Below are positions 1-7,712 of a stretch of 57,383 nucleotides of DNA, piece after piece (within the stretch, counting starts at the first letter, position 1; every line of letters starts with the position of its first letter). A program made the translations under genes and the position numbers. The DNA is taken from positions 1 through 57,383 of the forward strand of contig NZ_FUXI01000022.1 of the NCBI RefSeq assembly GCF_900167335.1, in the 5' to 3' direction. The stretch is from Pilibacter termitis (GTDB taxonomy: Bacteria > Bacillota > Bacilli > Lactobacillales > Streptococcaceae). The notes under the pieces are model-generated. The model saw only the letters and a list, made by a program, of their open reading frames with translations, searched no databases and was not told the DNA's origin.

Positions 1-184
1 GTGTTGATTTTCCAGAAAAAATACTTTCTACCAAGTAGACAAACAAGGTGTGATAAGGAATTCCTTTTTCCTTCTTCATATTAGACAAACGAGCAATCTT
101 TTCAAATTCAAATCGCTGAAAACTTTTGGCAATTGAATGTTGAATAAATGACTTTTCTTGGTTGTTTCGTGTTATAATATTCAT
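1..184 (-). CDS. IS4-like transposase, N-terminal fragment
   Basis: The minus-strand frame starts at ATG (184-182), after an aaggagt-like site near 189-197, and runs off the window after about 61 codons. The visible protein begins MNIITRNNQ and contains FEKIARLSNMKKEKGIPYHT followed by LFVYLVESIFSGKS. That pattern (a Cys/Ser-x-x-KKEKGIP stretch, then a leucine-rich helix and a short basic segment) is the N-terminal region I associate with IS4-family DDE transposases. The catalytic residues lie outside the window, so the family call is tentative. Confidence 0.5.
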   Translation of the reverse strand, partial: MNIITRNNQEKSFIQHSIAKSFQRFEFEKIARLSNMKKEKGIPYHTLFVYLVESIFSGKST

Positions 185-312
185 GGCATGAACACTCCTT
201 GATCGTTATGGTTTGGTACTTTAATTATATCAAGTTTTGAGTGTTTCATGCTTTTTTTATTCCCCTTGAATGTTGGTGAGGTAAGGGGAAACGTGGGGTT
301 TTGGTGTTTCAA
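1..312. mobile_element. Left-edge insertion sequence, IS4-like, cut by window
   Basis: The first ~312 bases do not belong to the prophage. They contain the 5' end of a transposase gene reading off the left edge (182-184 is its start codon on the minus strand), then about 130 noncoding bases that would be the terminal part of the element. The prophage tape-measure reading frame stops abruptly where this segment begins, near 312-318, consistent with insertion into that gene. I could not define the terminal inverted repeat because only one end is in the window. Confidence 0.55.
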
Positions 313-315
313 GTT

Positions 316-1500
316 TTAGTTTATTACATTTTGAAAAGCCTCAACTACATTGCCGATTAACATTCCTATATCTGCGTTCGCATTTCCAAGCCCTGCCATC
401 AAGTTGCCAATTGATGATTGTAACCCTTGAATAGAACCTCCAATCGTTTCTGTCGCCTCTTTGGCAGTCGTTCCTGTAATGCCCATTTGTGTTTGAATGG
501 CATGGATTGCCTCAGTGACATCAGCGAAATTAGATAGGTCGTATTTCTTGCCTGTGATTTTCTCGGCATCAGCGAGTAATCGTTCCATTTCCGTTTTTGT
601 TCCACCGTAGCCTAACTTCAAATTGTCTAGCATTCCATAATTTTGTTTGGCAAACCCTTGATAAGCGTTCTGAATAGAAGTAATATCTGTTCCCATTTTA
701 TTGGCATTGTCACTCATGTCTGTAATGGCTTGATCCGCCACACCAGCAGCTTTTTTCGTATCTCCGTCAAGAGAGGCGATTAAACTTGCAGAGAAACCTG
801 TGACGGTTTCCATGTATTCATTTGCGGACATTCCTGCGGTTTTAAACGCATTATCGGCTGACTTTTGAACGGTTTTTGAGGCATCACCAAAAAGAGTATC
901 GACTCCTCCAACTAACTGTTCATAGTCAGAGTAAGCAGAAACCACTTCTTTGCCAAGTTTGACTGCAACAGCTCCTGCCGCTACGGCAAATGCACCCATT
1001 GTGACACCCACACCTTTTAAGACACCGCCTAACTTATCAAATTTTGAACCAGATTTTTCTGCCTCATCTGCGGTATCTTTCAGCTCGTTGCCTAATTTAT
1101 CCGTTTGCTTGGTAGCATCTTCTTCCTCAGTCCCCATTGACTCAATCGCTTTTTCGTTACTAGCTACTTCTCGCTCCATACTGTTGAGCTGAGCTTTGGC
1201 ATTGTTGAGCTGAATCGCCCAGTTCTGGGTTCGCTTGTCATTTTCGCCAAAACTGTCACTTGCGTTTTTCAAGGCATTTTGAAGTGTCGCAATCTTTTCT
1301 TTTTGTGTGTCTATGGACTTGTTTAAAACTTCATTACGTGAAGAAAGTGCGTGAATACTCTTATCGTTCTTATCGAATTCAGAAGATACGAGTTTCATCT
1401 CACTACCTAGGACTTTGAAACTCTGATTGATGTCACGAAGGCTGTTCTTAAACTCACGTTCTCCTTCAATACCGATTTTTAGACCGAAATTGTCTGACAT
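316..1500 (-). pseudogene. Phage tail tape measure protein, C-terminally truncated
   Basis: Only 394 residues remain; tape measure proteins of siphoviruses usually have 700-1500 residues because their length sets tail length. The visible part has a polar start, a long heptad-rich coiled coil (about residues 45-155), a Gly/Ala-rich hydrophobic stretch (about 157-185), and a conserved block around YSDYEQLVGGVDTLFGDAS. The frame ends EAFQNVIN and a stop exactly where insertion-sequence DNA begins, so the rest of the gene was displaced or lost. A prophage with this gene broken should not make functional tails. It lies downstream of the tail chaperone and the DUF1016 gene. Confidence 0.85.
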
Positions 1501-1531
1501 GACCTCACCTCACTTTCTGTTTTAGGGTATG

Positions 1532-1562
1532 AAAAAAGCACTTAGCTTAATTGCTAAATGCT
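1532..1562 (-). terminator. Terminator after the DUF1016 gene
   Basis: On the minus strand AGCATTTAGC and GCTAAGTGCT form a 10-bp stem around AATTAA, followed by a T run. It lies between the DUF1016 stop (1571) and the tape-measure start (1500). It closely resembles the terminator that follows the alarmone hydrolase gene at 5250-5282. Confidence 0.75.
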
Positions 1563-1570
1563 CTAATTCC

Positions 1571-2611
1571 TTATTCTTCTGTCGCTTGAAAATCTTTCAG
1601 TAATCTTGCTTCAATATCTTCTACGCTTGGTAGTTTATCCACATACTCATCTGGCAATACTTCAGTAATGGAATACTCTGCTAACCCGATGGGTGAATGA
1701 ATGTTTTTCAACGCATACTCTGCCATGAGTTTATCTTTATTTTTACAAAGTAGAATACCAATCGTAGGATTGTCTCCTTCTCGTCTCATTTCTCCATCTA
1801 CTGCATTTACATAAAAATTTAATTTCCCTGCAAATTCTGGTTTAAAATCAACTGCTTTTAGTTCAACGACTACATAACAGCGAAGTTCGAGATGGTAAAA
1901 CAACAAGTCCAGATAAAAATCATTTTCTCCAACGTGAATCGGATATTGTTGCCCTACAAATGAAAAGCCACTGCCAAGCTCCAATAAGAATTGTGTTACA
2001 TTTTGAACCAATTCGTTTTCGATCACTCTCTCTAAAGCACCTTTTCTTACTGCTACAAAATCAAATACATAAGGGTCTTTTATGATATCTTGTGCTAAAG
2101 TATTTTGTGGATTTTCCAAGGTTACATCAAAATTTGTAATCTTGGGAGCTTGTGTTTGACGATGGTAGACATCTGTTTCAATTTGATGTTGCAATACTCT
2201 AAATGACCAATTTTCTTTTTTAATTTGTTCTATATACCATTTGCGTTCCTCTACACTCTCAATTTTTAGCAATTCTAAATTGTGTGACCAACTAATTTGT
2301 GCAGACACTGTTTGCACAAATTCTAAATCTGGATAGACACTTGCAAATTTTGCCATGTTTTTCAGATTCCTCACAGAAAAACCAACAATTTTAGGAAACT
2401 CTCTTTTTATATCAAATGCAAGTGTATCAATAAATTTATTCCCCCAAGATTTCTTTTCATTGATTACTTTCCCAATGTTCCAATAAAGCAAGATCAGCTC
2501 TGAATTGGCATTTTTTGCAACGCGATATTGAGTTTCATGCACCTTGGTTTTAATCGTAGCAAGCAGTTCAATATATTCCTTATTATCTACCAGCATATCT
2601 TTTTCGCTCAT
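1571..2611 (-). CDS. DUF1016 (YhcG-type) PD-(D/E)XK nuclease, phage cargo gene
   Basis: The protein has 346 residues, the normal length for this family. Residues ~10-155 form the DUF1016 N-terminal helical region (with SWSHNLELL typical of the family). Residues ~180-335 form the nuclease-like domain, with D231/D235 in NDFYLDLLFYH and E250-L-K252 in VVVELKAVDF as the expected PD-(D/E)XK residues. Family members are linked to host defence and DNA processing, but the substrate is unknown. The gene is out of place between the tail chaperone and tape measure. It has its own extended -10 promoter (2650-2658) and its own terminator (1532-1562), the layout of a cargo (moron) gene. Confidence 0.85.
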   Translation of the reverse strand: MSEKDMLVDNKEYIELLATIKTKVHETQYRVAKNANSELILLYWNIGKVINEKKSWGNKFIDTLAFDIKREFPKIVGFSVRNLKNMAKFASVYPDLEFVQTVSAQISWSHNLELLKIESVEERKWYIEQIKKENWSFRVLQHQIETDVYHRQTQAPKITNFDVTLENPQNTLAQDIIKDPYVFDFVAVRKGALERVIENELVQNVTQFLLELGSGFSFVGQQYPIHVGENDFYLDLLFYHLELRCYVVVELKAVDFKPEFAGKLNFYVNAVDGEMRREGDNPTIGILLCKNKDKLMAEYALKNIHSPIGLAEYSITEVLPDEYVDKLPSVEDIEARLLKDFQATEE

Positions 2612-2649
2612 TTTCTTCCAACCTCTAATTTTGTCTATTTTTTTCTATA

Positions 2650-2658
2650 AGTATACCA
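2650..2658 (-). promoter_or_regulatory. Extended -10 promoter of the DUF1016 gene
   Basis: The minus strand reads TGGTATACT, a TGn extended -10 with near-consensus hexamer, about 40 bases before the ATG at 2611. A CTGACA lies about 19 bases upstream as a weak -35. This would allow transcription independent of the late phage operon. Confidence 0.5.
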
Positions 2659-2662
2659 TAAT

Positions 2663-3231
2663 TTAGACTCCACTTGTCAGTACTTCATCAATAAACAGCT
2701 CCACTTTAGGCTTAGCCACACCTGTGTATTGCTTATGACACTCCCACAAATCAAGAAAAAGTCCAAGCGGACAGAACCAAAAATCATCTGGTGTCATCCC
2801 CATTTGAACCGTTCCATAATAATACAGGCGAGTAAATGTTTCTTCATCACTTACTCGCCGTCCTTGTTTTTTCCTGAATCCTCACTTTCAATCACTCGGT
2901 TTGTGCCTTTAAACATAGCCTCTGTGATCGCTTCTTTGTAATTCGCCAAATCAAGTGGTGAAGTTAAAAGTTCCACATACTCAGTCGTGAGTTCTTCTCG
3001 TTTCTCCTTGTGTTTCAGATTATGAATCTTGATAGATTGATTGGCGAGTAAGGTAATCAACCAAACAATCTCATCTAGTGCCAACTCAAAGTTCTCTGAT
3101 TTTAGAAGTTTATCACCCAAATGATCGAGTCCATCATAATGAGCAGCGATTTCTTTAGTCGCTTTGGTGGTCAAAATTAAATCAAATTCTTCCTCCCCTA
3201 ATTGAATCGTACTTGTTCGTTCCTCAATCAT
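2663..3231 (-). CDS. Tail assembly chaperone gpGT, made by -1 frameshift
   Basis: A -1 shift at the slippery heptamer A AAA AAC (2872-2866) inside the gpG gene would join its first 122 residues to a 67-residue extension ending at the TAA at 2663. The extension starts QGRRVSDEETFTRLYYYG and contains MTPDDFWFCPLGLFLDLWE, like the T domains of siphovirus chaperones. The ratio of gpG to gpGT controls tape measure packing in lambda-like phages (known for the family). The extension has no start codon or ribosome site of its own, which favours frameshifting. Confidence 0.75.
2851..3231 (-). CDS. Tail assembly chaperone gpG
   Basis: This is the 126-residue unshifted product. It is an acidic, helical protein beginning MIEERTSTIQLGEEEFDLIL and ending in a charged tail (EDSGKNKDGE). 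Its place directly after the major tail protein and before the tape measure, and the slippery site near its 3' end, identify it as the gpG-type chaperone that holds the tape measure during tail assembly. The start at 3231 is 3 bases after the upstream stop. Confidence 0.8.
   Translation of the reverse strand: MIEERTSTIQLGEEEFDLILTTKATKEIAAHYDGLDHLGDKLLKSENFELALDEIVWLITLLANQSIKIHNLKHKEKREELTTEYVELLTSPLDLANYKEAITEAMFKGTNRVIESEDSGKNKDGE
2866..2872 (-). other. Slippery heptamer for programmed -1 frameshifting
   Basis: The minus-strand sequence A AAA AAC is in the correct phase of the gpG frame (GGA AAA AAC). A -1 step moves ribosomes past the gpG stop at 2851-2853 into the 67-codon extension. 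This is the classic heptamer class for such shifts. Confidence 0.75.
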
Positions 3232-3234
3232 TGC

Positions 3235-3825
3235 TTAGTCCTCCTCGAAATTTGGTTCGTAAACATTGGAATACCACCCAGAAATCATTGCCTGAGAAAC
3301 ATCTAAATCTCCCTCATCTACCTCTGCTTTCCATGGGTGTTTGCCTTGACCGTCTAATTTCTTTCTTCGCATCACTGTTCCCTCAATCGTTGGGGTTGAA
3401 AACGTAATGCTGTCGCCTTTGGTCGCTAGACTGCTACTTGGCACGGCAAATTTCACACGGTAGAGCCACACATATTTGTATTGTCCTTTTGATTTTTTGG
3501 CACGAAAGCCAATCGCAACAGGTGTACCTCCGTCTTCACTTGACGAAACCAAGACACCGTTTGAGTCAACGACTGCTCCTGTTAATACTGCTGCCACACT
3601 GCGACCGATATTGTCCACTCCAAGGGATAACGTTCCATTCTTAAATTCTTTGACCACTTCACTCGCACCGTCATCTGCGTAAAGTGTTGCCTCGGCTAAT
3701 TCGACTGACAATTCTGCCGAGATTGCTTTGGCAAGTAACACAGGTGTGCCGTATATTTCGTCACCTGTTGCCAGTGACTCTGTAATTGATGCATAGTAAA
3801 GTTTGTCCAATCCTACTGTTGCCAT
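3235..3825 (-). CDS. Major tail protein (phi13-like family)
   Basis: The protein has 196 residues with a beta-rich composition. The start MATVGLDKLYYASITE and the segment KSKGQYKYVWLYRVKFAVPS match the tube-forming major tail proteins of siphoviruses of low-GC Gram-positives (phi13-type). Many copies stack to make the tail tube. It follows the tail terminator gene with a 13-base overlap and precedes the chaperone by 3 bases, the standard order. No truncation is visible. Confidence 0.8.
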   Translation of the reverse strand: MATVGLDKLYYASITESLATGDEIYGTPVLLAKAISAELSVELAEATLYADDGASEVVKEFKNGTLSLGVDNIGRSVAAVLTGAVVDSNGVLVSSSEDGGTPVAIGFRAKKSKGQYKYVWLYRVKFAVPSSSLATKGDSITFSTPTIEGTVMRRKKLDGQGKHPWKAEVDEGDLDVSQAMISGWYSNVYEPNFEED

Positions 3826-4166
3826 ATTGTTTCCTCCATTTCATAATGCTTTGCGACATCTATTGCCACATGAAAATAGTTTGTTTCTTTCTCAAAACCA
3901 ACAAAGAATCTTTCCGTAATCGTGAAATTTGCTCCAAGTAAGGCTTGAGTGATCGGTTTCTTTATTGCTAAATAGTTCCCTTTGGTGAACAATGAAATGC
4001 GAACCTCATTGACATCAATCGTAGGCAAGTTGTCACCAAAGATTTCAAATTGGTCTGAAAGTGGTGTCAGCACGGAATAAGTATTCGGAGCTGAGTCACT
4101 AAACTCTCCTGTTTCAACTGGGATGTTGAGGTTAACAAGTAAGCTGTTTAGTTCTTCTAAAATCAA
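3813..4166 (-). CDS. Tail terminator / tail completion protein
   Basis: This 117-residue protein lies between the HK97 gp10-like gene (4-base overlap) and the major tail protein (13-base overlap). That is the usual place for the DUF806-type tail completion protein that caps the tail tube and joins it to the head. The body SVLTPLSDQFEIFGDNLPTI plus alternating beta and helix segments fit that family. The assignment rests more on position than on motif. Confidence 0.6.
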   Translation of the reverse strand: MILEELNSLLVNLNIPVETGEFSDSAPNTYSVLTPLSDQFEIFGDNLPTIDVNEVRISLFTKGNYLAIKKPITQALLGANFTITERFFVGFEKETNYFHVAIDVAKHYEMEETIWQQ

Positions 4167-4594
4167 ATGTTCTCCACCTCACTTTCTAGTTTCGCTTTCA
4201 TGGTTTCAATACAGTTTTTTCTTGATTGTGCCTTGGCAGGTTTTAAAAAAGGTTTCGGTGCTTGACTGTGACGTCCGTACTCGAGAATATTGGCTATCTT
4301 GGCATTTGATTCCCCGTCACTTCTTGGTTCATCAAAACCGACTTTGATATTCCAATTGCCGTCTTTATCTTGACGTGCCTGTGATATACCGAGTGCTTTC
4401 TCAAGTTCTCCTGTCGACCGACTTTCAAACTTGGTATTTACTCCAACAACAGCTGAAAGATTGGTTCTCACTTTGTTTTCAACCACTTCTGCACCACTTT
4501 CTAATACTCTCGGTATGATTTCGTCCGTTTTGCTCGCTAGTTTAGACACCTTCATCAAGAAGTCCTCTGGCATTTTCATCATTGCTTTAGCCAT
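4163..4594 (-). CDS. HK97 gp10-like head-tail/tail protein
   Basis: This 143-residue protein has a helical N-terminus (FLMKVSKLASKTDEIIPRVL) and the block GAEVVENKVRTNLSAVVG typical of HK97 gp10-like proteins. These join the neck to the tail or complete the tail. The central VGFDEPRSDGESNAKIANIL and the ILEYGRHSQAPKPFLKPA motif (EYG..xxPxPFLxPA) are strong marks of the family. It overlaps both neighbours by a few bases, as expected in a tightly packed structural operon. Confidence 0.8.
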   Translation of the reverse strand: MAKAMMKMPEDFLMKVSKLASKTDEIIPRVLESGAEVVENKVRTNLSAVVGVNTKFESRSTGELEKALGISQARQDKDGNWNIKVGFDEPRSDGESNAKIANILEYGRHSQAPKPFLKPAKAQSRKNCIETMKAKLESEVENI

Positions 4595-4934
4595 TTGTAC
4601 TCCCCTCTACTTTCGTGGTCAGCACCTCAAGATACATTCCTCGATTTCTGACGTTTTCAACAGAGAGAATTTGATACCTGTCGTTGTCTGAGAGAATTAC
4701 CATTTCCGTTGTGACTGGAAAACTTGGAATCACTCGAAAACGAAATAAGCAAGTTGCTGAACTAAAGGTTGCTAGATTGACCCACTTCTCTGTGGCATTC
4801 TTTTCTTCCTTGTAAGCTCGAGTGCTTGCTAGGACTTCATCTTGTTTCGTCACAAATCCTGCACTGTCTTTATGATTACTCGTTTTTACAATTTGAATCC
4901 GCTGCTTCATTTTCCCAAAACTCATACTTGCCAC
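4587..4934 (-). CDS. Head-tail adaptor / head closure protein
   Basis: This 115-residue protein starts near MSFGKMKQRIQIVKTSNHKD and contains ATRAYKEEKNATEKW-type sequence followed by FRFRVIPSFPVTTEMVIL. This is the pattern of SPP1 gp16-like head closure proteins, whose beta barrel closes the portal after DNA packaging. It overlaps the gp6-like connector gene by 13 bases and the gp10-like gene by 8. The order connector, closure, gp10, terminator, major tail is the standard neck module. Confidence 0.75.
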   Translation of the reverse strand: MASMSFGKMKQRIQIVKTSNHKDSAGFVTKQDEVLASTRAYKEEKNATEKWVNLATFSSATCLFRFRVIPSFPVTTEMVILSDNDRYQILSVENVRNRGMYLEVLTTKVEGSTNG

Positions 4935-5233
4935 CGCCTATCTAGTCGGAGTAATAAATTCACCGTGTACCAAACTTGACTACTCGCATTGACATTATCC
5001 GAAAAGAATCCAGCCGTTGCCCCGTCACGACTTTCATAGAAGTGACTCGCAAGCATGATAATCGCTTGTTCAGTCGTGGCTGGAATTTCATTTTCCAAAT
5101 AATAATCTTCCGTTAAATGTTGGTAGCTTTCAGCGTAAGAAAGAGCCGTTAGAATCAATCGTTCTAACAGCTCATCATCTTCATCATGATCGAGTATGAG
5201 ATTAGCTTTGACTTTTTCAAGTAATTCGGTCAT
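4922..5233 (-). CDS. Head-tail connector (gp6 / QLRG type)
   Basis: This 103-residue, mostly helical acidic protein (LLEKVKANLILDHDEDDELL, then LTALSYAESYQ) matches the HK97 gp6 / SPP1 gp15 connector family that forms a ring under the portal. TTEQAIIMLASHFYESRD with an aromatic C-terminal helix is also characteristic. It is separated from the capsid gene by the alarmone hydrolase insertion, whereas it normally follows the capsid directly. Confidence 0.75.
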   Translation of the reverse strand: MTELLEKVKANLILDHDEDDELLERLILTALSYAESYQHLTEDYYLENEIPATTEQAIIMLASHFYESRDGATAGFFSDNVNASSQVWYTVNLLLRLDRRWQV

Positions 5234-5249
5234 AACAACCTCCTTTGAT

Positions 5250-5282
5250 AAAAAAGCACCTCGTCAATAATAACTAAATGCT
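5250..5282 (-). terminator. Terminator after the alarmone hydrolase gene
   Basis: On the minus strand AGCATTT pairs with GAGGTGCT (using G-U pairs), followed by a T run. The stem overlaps the hydrolase stop codon. The flanks GAGCATTTAG and GTGCTTTTTT are shared with the terminator behind the DUF1016 gene. Confidence 0.6.
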
Positions 5283-5699
5283 CAAAAAATCTATCGCTTT
5301 TTTATATTTTTCTATACGTTTATAATCTGTTTCCGTTATTTTTTTCAATCTTGATAGGTCAGAATTATGTCTTAAATCAGCCAACTTGACTATTCGGCTT
5401 ATTGAATTGCTTTTTACATCTTCCAAATATTCAAAGTACGGTTGCCCTTTTTTCTTTGTTAATAGCTCAACTGCTTTGACAACATTTTCTGGAATCCCTT
5501 TATTCAGCAACTCTTCCGCAGTGATTGCTGTATCTTCTAGAACATCATGAAGATAAGCAGTTGCTTTTTCTTCATCAGTTGAGACAAAACTTGCAACTGT
5601 TTTAGGATGTTCAATATAATCAACACCCGCTTTGTCCTCCTGTCCTTGATGTGCTTCAGTAGCAATCTGCAAAGCTAATTCAGAAATTATTAACTCCAT
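5274..5699 (-). CDS. Small alarmone hydrolase (HD domain, SpoT/MESH1-like), phage cargo
   Basis: The product has 141 residues from the ATG at 5699, chosen because a GGGGTGG ribosome site precedes it. The metal-binding HD residues of the SpoT hydrolase fold are visible: H31 (EHPKTVA), H51-D52 (AYLHDVLEDT), then E55-D56, and D108 (KLADLRHN). Proteins of this small stand-alone type hydrolyse (p)ppGpp or related alarmones, and some phage copies neutralise toxic alarmone synthetases (family knowledge). It lies between capsid and connector genes with its own promoter and terminator, so it is likely expressed from the prophage independently of lysis. Confidence 0.85.
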   Translation of the reverse strand: MELIISELALQIATEAHQGQEDKAGVDYIEHPKTVASFVSTDEEKATAYLHDVLEDTAITAEELLNKGIPENVVKAVELLTKKKGQPYFEYLEDVKSNSISRIVKLADLRHNSDLSRLKKITETDYKRIEKYKKAIDFLSI

Positions 5700-5733
5700 T
5701 ATGACACCACCCCTCATTGATTTCCATACTATT

Positions 5734-5742
5734 ATTCTACCA
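5734..5742 (-). promoter_or_regulatory. Extended -10 promoter of the alarmone hydrolase gene
   Basis: The minus strand reads TGGTAGAAT about 35 bases before the ATG at 5699. It has the same extended -10 layout as the DUF1016 cargo gene. No good -35 is seen. Confidence 0.45.
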
Positions 5743-5753
5743 CAAATAGCTTT

Positions 5754-6965
5754 TTATGAACCACTTCCTGATGCTTTCATTTTCAAAATTTGAACAGCTT
5801 CAGGCAAGATTAATTTGCCGTCTACCCGTTCTTTCGCCAAAAATGCCACCATACCGTTTCCTGCAAACAATTCTCGCAACTGGTCAAAACTACGCACCCC
5901 ACGGTCGCCAATGTTGTAGTAAGAGAAATCTCCAAAAGCAATGACAGGTGTTCCTGCAGAAACAGTCGGTACAAATGGCGAGGTATACACAGGATAACCA
6001 AACAAGCGATCAGGCTCTCCAGCTTGTACGGCAGGTTGCCATAGGTATGCCCCGTTCCCGTCCTTTAATTTACGAAGTAAGGCAATCGTTTGGTCATTCA
6101 TGATGAATACTGCATTTTTACGATAAGGTCGTTTCAAAGCATACACCAAGTTAATGATTTCATCCGCCGTAATCGAACTTTGCGTATTGGTCGTTACTGC
6201 CACTTGGCCACCACCTGTTGGAGCAAAAATACCAAGTGGCTTTCCTACACCGTCTCCATTTAGGAAGGCATTTTCTTCTGCATTCGCAAGAGCTTTGGCA
6301 AACTGGTCTAAGATATAATTTTCCAGATTAAAGGCATTATCATAAAGCAACTCATCAGTAATTTTAATCGCCACATGAAGTTTGTGGGCATCAAGTAAAA
6401 TTTGTTCGAAAGTGGCTTCCCCAAAAGATAAATTCCCTCCTTCTTCAATCCAAGAGGCGGCTGGTGTAGTCGCTGCAATATTGATTTTGTGTTCACCAGA
6501 AGTTGTAATCTTCGTTCCGAGTTGACGCAGGATATTTTCTTCGGTTAATCCTTGAATCAAACGACTATCATATTCTTCTGGAACGAGATAACCACCCGCT
6601 GTATCGACTCCTTCTTGAAGGACATTTGAAATCTGTTTGAAATTCGAGCGAAGTGCTGTTAAAACTGCATTCTTGTATTCGTTAGAGGCACGTCCTGTTT
6701 TCATTTCTTCTTGTTTGTTTTCTGTCATAGGTGCTGACGTTAACGGATTCGAAGTTGGTTTACTCATTTCTTGTTCCATAGACTCCATGCTACGCATTCG
6801 TTCAATCTCTTTCGTAAAATTCGTCACTTTTCGCTCCATTTTTTCATAGGTTTTCGCATCCTCTTCAGACATCAAACCGTCTTTATCTTGTTTCGCTTCC
6901 ACAAATGCTTTTGCACCTTCCCAAGCCATTTTGCGTTTTTCCATTAATTCTTGAATTTTGTTCAT
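5754..6965 (-). CDS. Major capsid protein, HK97 fold, with N-terminal delta domain
   Basis: This 403-residue protein has a charged coiled-coil N-terminus (about residues 1-95, the scaffolding delta domain). The HK97 capsid core follows (about 110-400), with GGYLVPEEYDSRLIQGL, AFLNGDGVGKPLGIF and YPVYTSPFVPTV, all typical. The ClpP-like protease encoded just upstream is expected to remove the delta domain during maturation. Start ATG at 6965 lies 3 bases after the protease stop. No damage is visible. Confidence 0.95.
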   Translation of the reverse strand: MNKIQELMEKRKMAWEGAKAFVEAKQDKDGLMSEEDAKTYEKMERKVTNFTKEIERMRSMESMEQEMSKPTSNPLTSAPMTENKQEEMKTGRASNEYKNAVLTALRSNFKQISNVLQEGVDTAGGYLVPEEYDSRLIQGLTEENILRQLGTKITTSGEHKINIAATTPAASWIEEGGNLSFGEATFEQILLDAHKLHVAIKITDELLYDNAFNLENYILDQFAKALANAEENAFLNGDGVGKPLGIFAPTGGGQVAVTTNTQSSITADEIINLVYALKRPYRKNAVFIMNDQTIALLRKLKDGNGAYLWQPAVQAGEPDRLFGYPVYTSPFVPTVSAGTPVIAFGDFSYYNIGDRGVRSFDQLRELFAGNGMVAFLAKERVDGKLILPEAVQILKMKASGSGS

Positions 6966-6968
6966 GTC

Positions 6969-7712
6969 TTAGTTCCTCCAATTTTTTATTAGTTCTAGCC
7001 GACTCATGAATGTTTCAGCTTTTATAGTGTTGTTTGATACTTCTTTTGCAGGTTCAATCTTACATTTTTCCGCAATCTTCTCCATGAGGTTATTGGTAAT
7101 CGCAACTTCTGAATAGGCACAATTGTTGACTGGAATATCTGTGTCTATTCCTCCTATAATCTCATCCGCAAATCCCAACTCAACTGCTTTGTGTGCATCC
7201 ATCCACGTTTCTGCATCCATCATGTGAGCCAATTGAACTCTGGAACAATTCGCTCTCGTTTCATATGCATTGATGATGCTTTCCTTGACTTCATCAAGCA
7301 TGGCGATTGCCTTTTGCATATCCACCTTTTCGCCAAAGGCAACCGTTGAGGGATTGTGACTCATCATCATGGCAACAGGAGACATCAATATTTTCGTGCC
7401 AGCCATTGCGATAACAGAGGCCGCCGATGCTGCAATCCCATCAATCTTGACCGTCACCTCCCCTTTGTACTCCCTCAACATATTGTAAATACTCGCTGCC
7501 GCAACACAATCCCCACCTCCAGAATTAATCCAAACGGTAATATTCCCACTCCCTGAATGAAGTTCTTCTTTAAATTGTTTGGGTGTCACGTCATCGTCAA
7601 ACCATGATTGCTCAGCGATTTGCCCATTGAGATAGAGAGTTCGCTCTAGGACTTCCTCGTTCAAGTCTTGATTCAGAACCCTCCGATTCTTCCACTTCCA
7701 AAATTTCGTCAT
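6969..7712 (-). CDS. ClpP-like prohead (head maturation) protease
   Basis: The product has 247 residues from the ATG at 7712, preceded by GAGGAAG. The ClpP fold is clear: WINSGGGD (oxyanion-loop region, residues 61-68), nucleophile Ser96 in DGIAASAAS, and His119 in MMSHNPS. It should cleave the capsid delta domain and scaffold inside the prohead. It overlaps the 3' end of the portal gene by about 100 bases, a larger overlap than usual but seen in related phages. The order portal, protease, capsid is standard. Confidence 0.9.
   Translation of the reverse strand: MTKFWKWKNRRVLNQDLNEEVLERTLYLNGQIAEQSWFDDDVTPKQFKEELHSGSGNITVWINSGGGDCVAAASIYNMLREYKGEVTVKIDGIAASAASVIAMAGTKILMSPVAMMMSHNPSTVAFGEKVDMQKAIAMLDEVKESIINAYETRANCSRVQLAHMMDAETWMDAHKAVELGFADEIIGGIDTDIPVNNCAYSEVAITNNLMEKIAEKCKIEPAKEVSNNTIKAETFMSRLELIKNWRN

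Noticed and set aside
950-1192. Antisense open frames over the tape measure and many similar frames over other genes
   Set aside because: They lack ribosome sites, have odd composition, and mirror codon bias of the real gene on the other strand.
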